Positions 1 to 8,754 of a stretch of DNA of 64,000 bases are shown one piece after another. Made by a program: the position numbers and the translations under genes. The notes beneath the pieces are model-generated. The model was not told the DNA's origin. It saw nothing but the letters and a program-made list of their open reading frames with translations, and searched no databases. Each line of letters starts with the position of its first letter. The first letter of the stretch is position 1. The DNA is taken from NCBI RefSeq assembly GCF_025398035.1, contig NZ_CP104558.1, positions 3,358,001 through 3,422,000 on the forward strand. The letters run 5' to 3'. The stretch is from Rossellomorea vietnamensis (GTDB lineage: Bacteria > Bacillota > Bacilli > Bacillales > Bacillaceae_B).

Positions 1-215
1 TGAACGGTGCTTGATGACTTCACCCCGATCAGAGGGATGGAGTGGATTTCTGCAGCTTCATGAATACGCAGATACAGATTATTGAGTGAGCCGTCGATCG
101 GGTTTGTCATTAACTGATTGATCATATTCTGTTTATGTGTGACGGTGAAAAGGTCACCGGTTTTTAAAAATTCCAATTGAAGATCCCCTGCTGTTACTTG
201 AACATGTGAATGCAT
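1..215 (-). CDS. GH94-type glycoside phosphorylase, N-terminal part (probably 1,2-beta-oligoglucan phosphorylase)
   Basis: Only the first 71 residues lie in the window; the gene runs off the left edge. The start is an ATG whose first base on the minus strand is 215, with GAGGGG six bases upstream. The visible protein has the pattern NQ..TNPIDGSLNNLYLR.H, which from memory resembles the N-terminal beta-sandwich of GH94 phosphorylases, in particular Listeria-type 1,2-beta-oligoglucan phosphorylase. Such enzymes release alpha-glucose 1-phosphate from sophoro-oligosaccharides in the cytoplasm. It lies 19 nt downstream of the GH3 gene and is almost certainly in the same transcript. A cellobiose or laminaribiose phosphorylase, or a GH36-like protein, cannot be excluded from this fragment. 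Confidence 0.55.
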   Translation of the reverse strand, partial: MHSHVQVTAGDLQLEFLKTGDLFTVTHKQNMINQLMTNPIDGSLNNLYLRIHEAAEIHSIPLIGVKSSSTV

Positions 216-234
216 CGTTTTCCCCTCGATTCTT

Positions 235-2394
235 CTATTTTGTCAGTGTGAATGTTTTCTCCGTGACCTCTTTGCTGTTTCTTCCGATAAAAACGGTAAA
301 CGTACCTGGATCGCTCGTATACTGGAGGTCTGAATGATGATATCTTAATTGCTCTTCCGAAATCGTAAACGTGACGTTTGTCGTTTCTCCCGGCTTCAGG
401 CTGATTTTTTTGAAAGCTTTCAATTCCTTTACTGGGCGAATGACTTCTCCACTGTGATCGCGGATATAGAGCTGTACGACTTCTTCACCTGCAACGGACC
501 CATCATTTGTGACCTGAATGGAAACATCCACGGACTGTGTATCACTCATCGTTTCCCGGGATAACGTCATGCCGGAATAGGTGAACGTGGTGTAGCTTAA
601 GCCGAACCCGAATGGCAGCAGCGGGTCGTTCGGGATGTCGAGGTATTGCGATACATAACGTTCCTGTGCATCTGGTGCCCCTTGAGGTCTGCCTGTATTG
701 AAATGATTATAATAAACAGGCACCTGTCCCACATGATAAGGGAAAGACATGGTTAAACGTCCTGAAGGATTCATGTCTCCATATAACAAATCGGCTACGG
801 CATTTCCGCCTTCCGTACCTGGATACCATGCTTCCAACACTGCGTCGGTTTGGTCCAAAACTCCGTGTAAGTCGAGGGGGCGTCCGTTAAACAGGACAGC
901 GACCATCGGCTTATCCAATGATTTCAGATGCTGTATGAGTTGTAATTGGGCAGAAGGGAGCTGGATATTCGCTCTGCAGCCGGCTTCACCGCTCATTTCC
1001 GAATCTTCCCCTAAGGCCAATACAATGACATCCGCGTCTTCGGCAGCTTTCATTGCTTCTTCCACTTGACTGTCAGTGATTGTTTCGATATCACAGCCTT
1101 TGGCGACGGATAGGTCGGTGGTTTTCCTTAAAATTCCCTCTTTTACCGTGACAGCTTCATCCTTTGAACCAAGCCACGACCATGGTCCCAATATGTCCCC
1201 GCTCTCTGCAAACGGGCCGATGAGGGCCACTTTTTGTTCCTTATGAATAGGGAGGATTTGTTCATTTTTCAATAGGACGGACGATTTGGCCGCGAGCTCC
1301 CGAGCGGCGTTTCGATGTTCTGCGCTCATGACGACTTCAGCTTCACGCTCCACGTTTGCTCCACGATACGGATTTTCAAACAAGCCCAGCTTTTCTTTTA
1401 ACTGTAAAATCCGTAAGACAGCTTCATCAATGATCGACTCATTCACCATTTTTTCCTCTACAAGCTCTTTTAAGTGATTCACATAGGCGGTTGTCATCAT
1501 TTCAATATCCACCCCTGCCGTGATCGCCTTATAAGCTGCTTCCTTTTCGTTCTCTGCGACACCGTGGGGGATCATTTCCTTCACGGCTCCCCAATCGGAA
1601 ATAAGCACGCCGTCAAATCCCATCTCTTTCCGGAGAAGATCCCGCATCAACCGTTTGTTTCCGGTTGCCGGGATACCGAAGACGGTGTTAAAGGCGGTCA
1701 TCACCATTTCACAGCCTTCTTCAAGGGCAGCCTGGTAGGCAGGCAGATAATTCTCACGAAGCTCTCTTTCAGACATATCGACAGTATTATAATCACGTCC
1801 GCCCTCAGGTGCGCCGTAAGCAGCAAAGTGCTTCACACACGCCGCCACCCGTTCGACTTCCGTCGTCAAATCCTGACCTTGGAAACCGCGGACGAAGGCC
1901 CGTGCGAATTCACTATTCAGAAAAGGATCTTCCCCCGTCGATTCCATCACTCTTCCCCAGCGAGGATCGCGGACAAGATCGACCATCGGGGCAAATGTGA
2001 CATGAACGCCTGAAACGGAAGCTTCCTTTGCCGCAATCTCAGCGCTCTTTTCGGTTAACTTCAGATCCCAGGAACATCCGATGGCGAGTGGGACAGGAAA
2101 AATCGTCTTAAATCCATGGACGATATCGGACATGAATAATAACGGGATCCCCAGCCGGTTTTCTTCCAGGTGCGTGCGCTGGATATTGATGATTTCATTC
2201 GCTCCCGATGCCCCGAGGACGGAACCGCTGTTTTGAACAACTTCCTCGGTCACACCCATTTCAGCCATAGGTCCGGTGATTTGGCCCTGTTCTTTCGCTC
2301 CTTTGAAAAAAGGTGTGGCCAACTGCATAAGCTGGGCGATTTTTTCATCCAATGTCATTTGATTCAATAGTGAAAGCAGCTTGTTTTCCCTCAT
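235..2394 (-). CDS. GH3 family beta-glucosidase
   Basis: This is a 719-aa cytoplasmic beta-glucosidase with no signal peptide. It has the full GH3 layout: a TIM-barrel domain (about 1-350), an alpha/beta sandwich (about 370-570) and a C-terminal fibronectin-III-like domain (about 600-719). The nucleophile is the Asp of VLISDWGAV (about residue 267), the KHF motif is near 190, and GEDSEMSGEAG supplies the likely acid/base loop. The start is the internal ATG at 2394, because ACGGAGGGT lies just in front of it; the longer reading from 2421 would bury that ribosome site in coding sequence. With the adjoining phosphorylase and importer, a role in cleaving sophorose or short beta-1,2-glucans is likely, but other beta-glucosides are possible. 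Confidence 0.9.
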   Translation of the reverse strand: MRENKLLSLLNQMTLDEKIAQLMQLATPFFKGAKEQGQITGPMAEMGVTEEVVQNSGSVLGASGANEIINIQRTHLEENRLGIPLLFMSDIVHGFKTIFPVPLAIGCSWDLKLTEKSAEIAAKEASVSGVHVTFAPMVDLVRDPRWGRVMESTGEDPFLNSEFARAFVRGFQGQDLTTEVERVAACVKHFAAYGAPEGGRDYNTVDMSERELRENYLPAYQAALEEGCEMVMTAFNTVFGIPATGNKRLMRDLLRKEMGFDGVLISDWGAVKEMIPHGVAENEKEAAYKAITAGVDIEMMTTAYVNHLKELVEEKMVNESIIDEAVLRILQLKEKLGLFENPYRGANVEREAEVVMSAEHRNAARELAAKSSVLLKNEQILPIHKEQKVALIGPFAESGDILGPWSWLGSKDEAVTVKEGILRKTTDLSVAKGCDIETITDSQVEEAMKAAEDADVIVLALGEDSEMSGEAGCRANIQLPSAQLQLIQHLKSLDKPMVAVLFNGRPLDLHGVLDQTDAVLEAWYPGTEGGNAVADLLYGDMNPSGRLTMSFPYHVGQVPVYYNHFNTGRPQGAPDAQERYVSQYLDIPNDPLLPFGFGLSYTTFTYSGMTLSRETMSDTQSVDVSIQVTNDGSVAGEEVVQLYIRDHSGEVIRPVKELKAFKKISLKPGETTNVTFTISEEQLRYHHSDLQYTSDPGTFTVFIGRNSKEVTEKTFTLTK

Positions 2395-2442
2395 TGATAG
2401 ACCCTCCGTATGACGATTCATTCGTTTATTTTTTGTCTTAAG

Positions 2443-2455
2443 TGAAACGTTTCGA
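2443..2455. promoter_or_regulatory. LacI-type operator, GH3 side
   Basis: TGAAACGTTTCGA contains the perfect palindrome GAAACGTTTC (2444-2453). It lies just downstream of the -10 of the leftward GH3 promoter, a repressing position. It is the exact reverse complement of the second operator at 2654-2666. The LacI-family gene at 7684 is the natural ligand-responsive repressor. Confidence 0.75.
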
Positions 2456-2471
2456 TAAACAATTGAGTTGA

Positions 2472-2500
2472 ATTATAAGCGGGTTTCAGTGGTTAGTCAA
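2472..2500 (-). promoter_or_regulatory. Sigma-A promoter for the GH3-GH94 transcript
   Basis: On the minus strand TTGACT (2500-2495) is separated by exactly 17 nt from TATAAT (2477-2472). It is followed by the operator at 2443-2455 and then the GH3 ribosome site. Confidence 0.8.
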
Positions 2501-2617
2501 CCCGTCCATCTATATCCATTAACTACCTTTTATTGCGATATACCAGTGTTTAACAGATGTAGAAGGTACCTTTGTCAGGCTGAAAATATGTTCTATCAAG
2601 TAATTTCTAAAAAAGAG

Positions 2618-2646
2618 TTGAAAGCGTATTCACGTTTGATTATAAT
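2618..2646 (+). promoter_or_regulatory. Sigma-A promoter with overlapping cre site for the ABC importer operon
   Basis: TTGAAA (2618-2623), 17 nt, TATAAT (2641-2646). The bases 2618-2632, TTGAAAGCGTATTCA, fit every fixed position of the cre consensus WTGNAANCGNWNNCW. CcpA would therefore cover the -35 and repress the operon on preferred sugars. Confidence 0.8.
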
Positions 2647-2653
2647 ATAGTCA

Positions 2654-2666
2654 TCGAAACGTTTCA
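2654..2666. promoter_or_regulatory. LacI-type operator, importer side
   Basis: TCGAAACGTTTCA begins 8 nt after the -10 of the rightward promoter, over the likely start point. It mirrors the operator at 2443-2455 about 210 bp away, so one repressor could close both divergent promoters, possibly by looping. Confidence 0.75.
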
Positions 2667-2759
2667 ATAACTTGAATGATTTTTCACAACAGATGAATCC
2701 ATTCAATGCGCTTTACCATTTTTAAAGGTGTCAAATCAAATGGAAATGGAGATGGGGAA

Positions 2760-3995
2760 ATGAAAAAGAAGATGTGGTCCTTACTACTAATCGGTATTTT
2801 GGCTTTATCCACGATTCTTACAGCCTGCGGAGGCAATGGTGAGTCGAAGGATGGAAAGAAAGAAATCACCGTGTGGGCGATGGGTGAAGAAGGTAAGAAG
2901 CTGAAGGAAATGGCTTCAAAATTTGAAGAGGAAAACAAAGATATTTCTGTCAAGATCCAAGCGATCCCTTGGGGGAATGCTCATGATAAGCTGCTTACGG
3001 CAGTCGCTTCAGGAAATGGCCCGGACGTCCTTCAATTAGGGACAACATGGGTACCGGAATTCGCAGATGCAGGTGCACTGCTTGACCTGACTCCATACTT
3101 GGATGACTATCCTGAATTCAAACCTGAAAATTACTTTGAGGGGTCCGTCACTTCTATGAAGTATGACGACAAAGTCATCGGTGTTCCTTGGTATATCGAT
3201 ACACGCGTACTGTACTACCGCACAGATTTATTGAAAGAAGTCGGTTACGACAAGGCTCCTGCTACTTGGGATGAACTGAAGGATGCGGCCGGTAAGCTGA
3301 ACGACCGGGGCGACGATGTGTATGGATTGGATATCGACCGCAATGACCAGATCACACCATTCATCTTTGCATGGCAGAATGGGTACGAATTTGAAGGTAA
3401 AGATAAGATGAACTTCGATTCTCCTGAATTCAAGGAAGCAATGGAGTATTACACAGACTTCTTTAAAGAAGGCATCAGTCCTACGACAGAAGGAATCGAT
3501 ATCGTACAGGCATTTAAAGATGGCGTGAAGCCAATGTTCTTCAGCGGCCCTTGGATGATCAACATCATCAACGACCAGGCACCTGACTTGAAGGACAAAT
3601 GGGCTGTAGCCGTGATGCCTAAGAAAGAAACGAACACATCAAGCATGGGTGGATCCAATCTATCTGTCTTCCATAATTCTGAGAATGTGGATGAATCCCT
3701 GAAATTCATCTCTTATATGAATAAAGTGGACACGCAAATGGAATGGCTGGATGTATCCAATACCCTTCCTTCACGCGTCGATGCATGGGAAGAGCCAAAG
3801 TTAAAAGAAGATCCAATGCTGTCTGTCTTCGGTAAACAACTGGAAGATACAAAAGCATCTCCGCAAATCAAGGAATTTGAAGTGATTGCCCAGGAGTTCC
3901 TTTCTACTATTGAAAAGGTCACGGTAGGCGGAGCGGATGTAGACAAAGAGCTCGAGAAATTCAACAAAAAAGCAAATGAAATCGTAGAGAAGTAA
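2760..3995 (+). CDS. ABC sugar-binding lipoprotein
   Basis: A 411-aa extracellular solute-binding protein of the type paired with MalF/MalG-like permeases. The start at 2760 was chosen because GGAGATGGGG precedes it and it gives a clean lipoprotein signal: a charged MKKK, a hydrophobic stretch and the lipobox LTAC with Cys near residue 22. The mature part has the usual two-lobed sugar-binder features, for example VLQLGTTWVPEFADAG and the conserved GPWMI near the hinge. It is followed by a hairpin and two permeases. No ATPase gene is present, so a shared MsmX-like ATPase probably drives the importer. The ligand is inferred to be a sophoro-oligosaccharide or another gluco-oligosaccharide. Confidence 0.9.
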   Translation: MKKKMWSLLLIGILALSTILTACGGNGESKDGKKEITVWAMGEEGKKLKEMASKFEEENKDISVKIQAIPWGNAHDKLLTAVASGNGPDVLQLGTTWVPEFADAGALLDLTPYLDDYPEFKPENYFEGSVTSMKYDDKVIGVPWYIDTRVLYYRTDLLKEVGYDKAPATWDELKDAAGKLNDRGDDVYGLDIDRNDQITPFIFAWQNGYEFEGKDKMNFDSPEFKEAMEYYTDFFKEGISPTTEGIDIVQAFKDGVKPMFFSGPWMINIINDQAPDLKDKWAVAVMPKKETNTSSMGGSNLSVFHNSENVDESLKFISYMNKVDTQMEWLDVSNTLPSRVDAWEEPKLKEDPMLSVFGKQLEDTKASPQIKEFEVIAQEFLSTIEKVTVGGADVDKELEKFNKKANEIVEK

Positions 3996-4030
3996 GAGAG
4001 ACTAAAAAAAACTGACGCTGGCATAAGAAT

Positions 4031-4069
4031 AAAATGGAGTTACAGGTGTGCAGCCTGAACTCCATTTTT
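4031..4069 (+). terminator. Intercistronic hairpin after the binding protein
   Basis: A stem of about 15 bp with a one-base bulge (AAAATGGAGTT..CAGG against CCTG..AACTCCATTTT) is followed by a short T run. At this place it probably stops part of the transcripts, so that binding protein is made in excess of permease. Confidence 0.75.
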
Positions 4070-4106
4070 AACATCATTTTGCGTACGTTTAGATAGGTGG
4101 GATATC

Positions 4107-5009
4107 ATGAGCAATGGATGGAAAAACAGTATGAGCAAAAATAAGCATCCCTATGTGTTTATCGCTCCTGCAGTGATCATTTTAACTGTTTTCAGTATTG
4201 TTCCTATTATAGTAGCTTTTTTGATCAGCTTCACAGACCTCGACTTAAAAGGACTTGCCGACTGGTCGAATGTCAGCTTCATCGGCATGGACAACTACTC
4301 AGCCTTACTTTCTGATGAATTGTTCCATAAGTCGATTTTCAACACATTGTTTTATGTGGTCATTGGCGTTCCTCTTGTCATTGTGTTCTCATTGGGAATC
4401 GCCCTGCTGCTGAATTATGGGACAAGCAAGCTGTTTACTGTATTCCGCGGAGTATACTACATGCCTTCGATCACGAACATCATTGCCGTTGCCGTGATAT
4501 GGGGATTCTTATACAATACCGAATACGGATTATTTAACTACTTACTCTCTTTACTCGATGTCGAGAAGATTCCTTGGTTAGGAGAGCCAACGATCGCCAA
4601 GCTATCGTTGATTGTGTTAGCCGTATGGAAAGGGATCGGGATCAATATGATTATTTTCCTTGCTGCCCTGCAGGGGATTCCAAAGTCTTATTACGAAGCG
4701 GCGGAAATGGATGGGGCGAACAGATGGCAGGTATTGCGGAATGTGACGATCCCGTTACTGCGCTACGCCACGTTCTTCGTCACGGTCACGACTCTCATCG
4801 GATGGCTGCAATTCTTCGAGGAGCCATTCGTCATGACAAACGGTGGACCCCTTGATGGAACGATTTCAATGGCGTTATTCATCTATCAACGAGGATTCCA
4901 GTTCAGTGAATTTGGTTATGCAGCAGCAGGTTCATTCATCCTGTTTGTCATCATCATTATCATCACGCTTGTTCAATTTAAATTAAGAAAATCTGATACA
5001 GAATATTAG
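4107..5009 (+). CDS. ABC sugar permease, MalF/UgpA type
   Basis: A 300-aa integral membrane protein with about six membrane helices. The ATPase-contacting EAA loop is clear: EAAEMDGANRWQVLRNVTIP. AGGTGGG precedes the ATG by six bases. It pairs with the MalG-type permease 33 nt downstream to form the channel of the importer served by the lipoprotein at 2760. Confidence 0.92.
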   Translation: MSNGWKNSMSKNKHPYVFIAPAVIILTVFSIVPIIVAFLISFTDLDLKGLADWSNVSFIGMDNYSALLSDELFHKSIFNTLFYVVIGVPLVIVFSLGIALLLNYGTSKLFTVFRGVYYMPSITNIIAVAVIWGFLYNTEYGLFNYLLSLLDVEKIPWLGEPTIAKLSLIVLAVWKGIGINMIIFLAALQGIPKSYYEAAEMDGANRWQVLRNVTIPLLRYATFFVTVTTLIGWLQFFEEPFVMTNGGPLDGTISMALFIYQRGFQFSEFGYAAAGSFILFVIIIIITLVQFKLRKSDTEY

Positions 5010-5042
5010 CAATGAAACTATACAGTATCGGGGCTGAATAAT

Positions 5043-5873
5043 ATGAAAAACAAAACAACGAAAAGTAAAGCGGAAAAGCTGTTGATCATCGTCTTGCTTG
5101 CTCTCGGCGGGATTATCGTATCCGTGCCTTTTATATGGATGATCTCAAGCTCGTTCAAGCCTGAAAGTGAAGTACTTCAAATACCGCCAAGCTTGATACC
5201 GGAAAATCCGACACTCGAAAACTACGTAAATTTATTTGAAAGCATGAATTTCGGAGTCTATTTACGTAATACGCTCATCATCGTGTTATTTTCTTTTGTC
5301 GGCCTATTCTTTAATGCCATGGCCGGTTATGGATTTGCTAAATATCAATTCAAAGGCAGGGAGAAAATCTTCTATATCGTGCTTGCCACGATGATGATTC
5401 CTGCACAGGTTACGATGATTCCTGTCTATTTGATCCTGAATGAAATGGGACTCACGAATACGATGACGGGGATTGTGCTGCCGGGACTGGCCGCTGCCTT
5501 CAGTATTTTCTTATTCAGGCAGTTCATGACGACGATCCCGACTGACCTGATTGAAGCAGCCAGACTTGACGGAGCAGGGGAATTCTATATTTTCTTCCGA
5601 TTGATCGTACCGATTGCGAAGCCGATCTTCGCCGTACAGGGAATTCTCACCTTCATCGGAGCCTGGAACAGCTTCCTGTGGCCGTTAATCATCGCCAACG
5701 ATGAAAGTCTTTACACCTTATCGGTCGGGCTGTCATTGCTGCAGGGGCAATATGCCAATAACTTCGGCCTGCAAATGGCCGGTGCTGCCTTCATGGTTGT
5801 ACCGATTATCATCATCTTCTCATTCTTCCAGAAATACATCGTCGAAGGTTTTACGATGTCAGGCATCAAATGA
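5043..5873 (+). CDS. ABC sugar permease, MalG type
   Basis: A 276-aa membrane protein, second half of the permease pair. It has an N-terminal membrane helix, a long periplasm-side loop with the SSFKPESEV motif typical of MalG-type permeases, and the EAA loop EAARLDGAGEFYIFFRLIVP. The gene follows the first permease in the same orientation with a GGGGC ribosome site. Its 3' end is followed by a palindrome of a dispersed type rather than a classical terminator. Confidence 0.92.
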   Translation: MKNKTTKSKAEKLLIIVLLALGGIIVSVPFIWMISSSFKPESEVLQIPPSLIPENPTLENYVNLFESMNFGVYLRNTLIIVLFSFVGLFFNAMAGYGFAKYQFKGREKIFYIVLATMMIPAQVTMIPVYLILNEMGLTNTMTGIVLPGLAAAFSIFLFRQFMTTIPTDLIEAARLDGAGEFYIFFRLIVPIAKPIFAVQGILTFIGAWNSFLWPLIIANDESLYTLSVGLSLLQGQYANNFGLQMAGAAFMVVPIIIIFSFFQKYIVEGFTMSGIK

Positions 5874-5879
5874 TTGACG

Positions 5880-5917
5880 TGTACCAGGTACAAAGCGGAA
5901 TGATTGTACCTGGTACA
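5880..5917. repeat. TGTACCAGGTACA inverted pair
   Basis: The 13-mer TGTACCAGGTACA (5880-5892) and its exact reverse complement (5905-5917) flank a 12-nt loop, followed by TTTCTTT. The same 13-mer occurs again at 47818-47830. The stem may act as a terminator or attenuator between the permease and the GH13 gene, but its recurrence marks it as a dispersed repeat. Confidence 0.8.
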
Positions 5918-5954
5918 TTTCTTTAGTTATACGTTAAAAAAGAGGTGAAACACG

Positions 5955-7592
5955 ATGGAAAAAGCATGGTGGCACAAATCCACTATTTATCAAATATACC
6001 CCCGAAGCTTCAATGATTCCAACGGGGACGGGATCGGGGACATTCCCGGCATCATCGAAAAGCTTGATTATCTCGAACTTCTCGGCATCGACATCATTTG
6101 GCTGAGCCCGGTCTATCAATCCCCGAATGACGATAACGGCTACGACATCAGCAATTATTATGAGATCATGCCTGATTTCGGTACCTTGGAAGACATGGAA
6201 AAACTCATAGAAGAAGCAAAGAAACGGGACATCCACATCATGATGGACCTCGTCATCAACCATACATCTGATGAGCACGCATGGTTTGAGGAATCGAGGA
6301 AATCGAAGGATAACCCTTATCGGGATTACTATATTTGGCGGGAGAGCGGGGACGGACCTCCAAGTGATATTCAATCCGTCTTCAGCGGGTCCGCATGGGA
6401 ATGGGATGAACAGACTGGTGAGTATTACTTTCATCTCTTCAGTAAAAAACAGCCTGACCTCAACCTTCATAACCCGGAAGTACGGGAACATTTATACAAA
6501 ATGATGAATTACTGGCTCGATAAAGGGGTCAGCGGTTTCCGTATGGATGTGATCGATCTGATCGGAAAAGAGATCGATGAAAAAGTACTGACCGATGGAC
6601 CAAGGCTCCATGAGTATTTACAGGAAATGAATGAAAAGGTTCTTTCTCATTATCCGACTGTGACGGTCGGTGAGACCCCATCTGCCACACCTGAAACGGC
6701 TAAGCTTTATACAGGGAAAGGGCGGAATGAATTGGACATGGTGTTCACCTTCCAACATATGTCCCTGGACGAGCGGGCAGGGGAAGGGAAGTGGGCTCTA
6801 AAAGAACTGGATTTCCCTGAATTGAAAAGAGTACTGAGCGAATGGCAGACCTCCCTGTTTCAGAAGGGTTGGAACAGTTTATACTGGAATAATCACGATC
6901 AGCCCCGTATCGTATCCAGGTGGGGGAACGATCAGGAGTACCGGATCGTTTCCGCCAAGATGCTCGCAACCGTTCTTCACATGATGCAGGGGACGCCTTT
7001 CGTCTATCAAGGAGAAGAAATCGGGATGACGAATAGTAATTGGGACGATATCACCCAATACCGTGACATTGAAACGATTAACTACTTTCATGAAAAGAAA
7101 ACAGAAGGCGTCCCAGAGGGTGAGATTATGAAATCGATCCGGACGAAGGGCAGGGACAATGCCAGGACACCGTTTCAATGGAATGACGATACTCATGGCG
7201 GTTTTACCGAAGGGAATCCGTGGATTGAAGTAAATTCAAATTACAAAAAAATCAACGCAAAACAGGCAATAAAGGATCAGGACTCTATCTTCCATCATTA
7301 TCAAAAGCTCATTGCACTGAGGAAGCGATTGGATATCCTGGTTTATGGGGAGTATGAGTTACTATTGGGGGATCATCCAGAAATCATGGCGTACACACGG
7401 AAATGGGAAGACCAAACCTTGTTGGTCGTGGCGAACTTCTACGGAGGCAATCCTGAATTCCATTTGCCTGAAGCAGCGGATGATTCTCATGCCAAAATGC
7501 TCATCAGCAACTATTCCGATACCAGTGAAAGACCATCAGACATCAACAGCCTTCGTCCCTACGAAGCGATCGTATACTTATTAGGAAAATAA
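5955..7592 (+). CDS. GH13 alpha-glucosidase (glucan 1,6-alpha-glucosidase / oligo-1,6-glucosidase type)
   Basis: A 545-aa cytoplasmic GH13 enzyme resembling DexB and oligo-1,6-glucosidases throughout. The (beta/alpha)8 barrel carries DLVINHTSDEH (about 99-108), nucleophile Asp198 in GFRMDVIDLIGK, acid/base Glu240 in TVGETPS and the NNHDQPR site with Asp315. The C-terminal beta domain is complete. It hydrolyses terminal alpha-glucosidic bonds, typically alpha-1,6 in isomalto-oligosaccharides. It lies between the importer and the LacI gene, yet the rest of the locus handles beta-glucosides, so either the importer takes more than one oligosaccharide or the gene is a passenger. Trehalose-6-phosphate hydrolase is less likely because no PTS gene is near. 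Confidence 0.9.
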   Translation: MEKAWWHKSTIYQIYPRSFNDSNGDGIGDIPGIIEKLDYLELLGIDIIWLSPVYQSPNDDNGYDISNYYEIMPDFGTLEDMEKLIEEAKKRDIHIMMDLVINHTSDEHAWFEESRKSKDNPYRDYYIWRESGDGPPSDIQSVFSGSAWEWDEQTGEYYFHLFSKKQPDLNLHNPEVREHLYKMMNYWLDKGVSGFRMDVIDLIGKEIDEKVLTDGPRLHEYLQEMNEKVLSHYPTVTVGETPSATPETAKLYTGKGRNELDMVFTFQHMSLDERAGEGKWALKELDFPELKRVLSEWQTSLFQKGWNSLYWNNHDQPRIVSRWGNDQEYRIVSAKMLATVLHMMQGTPFVYQGEEIGMTNSNWDDITQYRDIETINYFHEKKTEGVPEGEIMKSIRTKGRDNARTPFQWNDDTHGGFTEGNPWIEVNSNYKKINAKQAIKDQDSIFHHYQKLIALRKRLDILVYGEYELLLGDHPEIMAYTRKWEDQTLLVVANFYGGNPEFHLPEAADDSHAKMLISNYSDTSERPSDINSLRPYEAIVYLLGK

Positions 7593-7599
7593 CCCAATA

Positions 7600-7622
7600 C
7601 TTGAAGCGCTTTCATGTATAAT
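7600..7622 (+). promoter_or_regulatory. cre-like site and -10 element before the LacI gene
   Basis: 7600-7615 reads CTTGAAGCGCTTTCAT, a cre-type palindrome with one mismatch at a key G. It abuts TATAAT at 7617-7622. No good -35 was found at the right distance, so the promoter may need help or be weak. Confidence 0.5.
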
Positions 7623-7683
7623 GAACAGAAGAAATCAGTCAAGAAGGACGCCTTCATTTATTTAGCAATTAGGATGTGAACTT

Positions 7684-8673
7684 ATGGCAACCATCAAAGA
7701 TGTGGCTAAACTGTCCGGAGTCGCCGTTTCGACCGCTTCTTATGCATTAAACAACAGTAAGAAAGTCAGTGAAGAAACACGACAGAAAGTTTTAGCGGCA
7801 GCCAAACAATTGAATTACCAAAAAAACGGGCTTGCTTCCGATTTGAAGCGGACAAGCACGAATACAATCGCCTTGATCCTGAGCGATCTATCAGGACCTT
7901 ATTACTCCGAACTGATCAAGGGCGTACAGGATGTGACCTCCACGAATGGATATGATTTGATCGCCTGCAGTTCCATCGGTGGGGCACAGTCCACCGCCGT
8001 GAAATTTTTAAAAGAAAAAAGGGTCGATGGCGTCATCATCCTTGCCCATAATATCGATGACGAGACGATCCTGGAGTCGGCAAGGGAAGGTTTTCCCATC
8101 GTGGTCCTCGATCGGAGCATCAAAAGCGATTACGTCACCCAGATCGAAGTCGATAATGTTCACGGAGCGTTCGTGGCCACTGAGCACTTGATTGAGAGGG
8201 GGAGCCGTAACATCGCTTTTATCAGCGGACCTTACAACTCCCATGACAACGAGCTTCGTTTCCAGGGTTTCCGGAAAGCTTTGGACAAACACGGTATCGA
8301 CTATAAGTCGAAATGGAAAGTATCCGGGGGCTTCACTCGTGAAGGGGGCTACCAGGCGACCAAAATGCTGATTGCTCAACGGGATGTCCCGCAGGGCATT
8401 TTCTATGCCAATGATGAAATGGCCATCGGCGGCTTGCAGGCACTGAACGAAAAAAACATTTCTGTTCCAGGGGATATTTCCATCATGGGCTTTGACGACA
8501 TCCAACTGTCAGAATACGTATCCCCGCCACTGACAACCATGCGACAGCCGAAATATGAAGCCGGTGCACTGGCCGTTCATCTTATCTTTCAGATGCTCTT
8601 GAAGGAAGAGGTCGATTCGTATTACAAACTCACAACGGAGCTGATAGAGAGAGATTCGGTGAAAAGTCGTTGA
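7684..8673 (+). CDS. LacI-family transcriptional repressor
   Basis: A 329-aa LacI/GalR regulator. The N-terminal helix-turn-helix reads TIKDVAKLSGVAVSTASYAL, followed by the hinge helix and a periplasmic-binding-protein-like sugar domain (about 60-329) ending in a typical LIERDSV tail. The gene closes the sugar locus and is the evident partner of the two GAAACGTTTC operators at 2443 and 2654. A cre-like element before it suggests that it is itself under catabolite control. The effector is not visible from sequence; an oligosaccharide taken up by the neighbouring importer is the simplest guess. Confidence 0.93.
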   Translation: MATIKDVAKLSGVAVSTASYALNNSKKVSEETRQKVLAAAKQLNYQKNGLASDLKRTSTNTIALILSDLSGPYYSELIKGVQDVTSTNGYDLIACSSIGGAQSTAVKFLKEKRVDGVIILAHNIDDETILESAREGFPIVVLDRSIKSDYVTQIEVDNVHGAFVATEHLIERGSRNIAFISGPYNSHDNELRFQGFRKALDKHGIDYKSKWKVSGGFTREGGYQATKMLIAQRDVPQGIFYANDEMAIGGLQALNEKNISVPGDISIMGFDDIQLSEYVSPPLTTMRQPKYEAGALAVHLIFQMLLKEEVDSYYKLTTELIERDSVKSR

Positions 8674-8689
8674 CTTAGAGGAAGAGCCT

Positions 8690-8720
8690 GACCTTTCCTG
8701 TATGGGAGAGGTCGTTTTTT
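8690..8720 (+). terminator. Rho-independent terminator of the sugar locus
   Basis: GACCTTTCC pairs with GGGAGAGGTC around a TGTAT-type loop, followed by a run of seven T. Confidence 0.75.
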
Positions 8721-8754
8721 TATAAACAAAAATCTTTTGTTGCTACATCAATGA

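Noticed and set aside
349-2370. Several plus-strand open frames across the GH3 gene
   Set aside because: They lie wholly opposite a well-conserved enzyme, lack ribosome sites and show no family features.
2684-2953. Minus-strand frame over the start of the binding-protein gene
   Set aside because: Low-complexity Ser/Phe/Pro product opposite a lipoprotein signal sequence; a shadow of the real gene.
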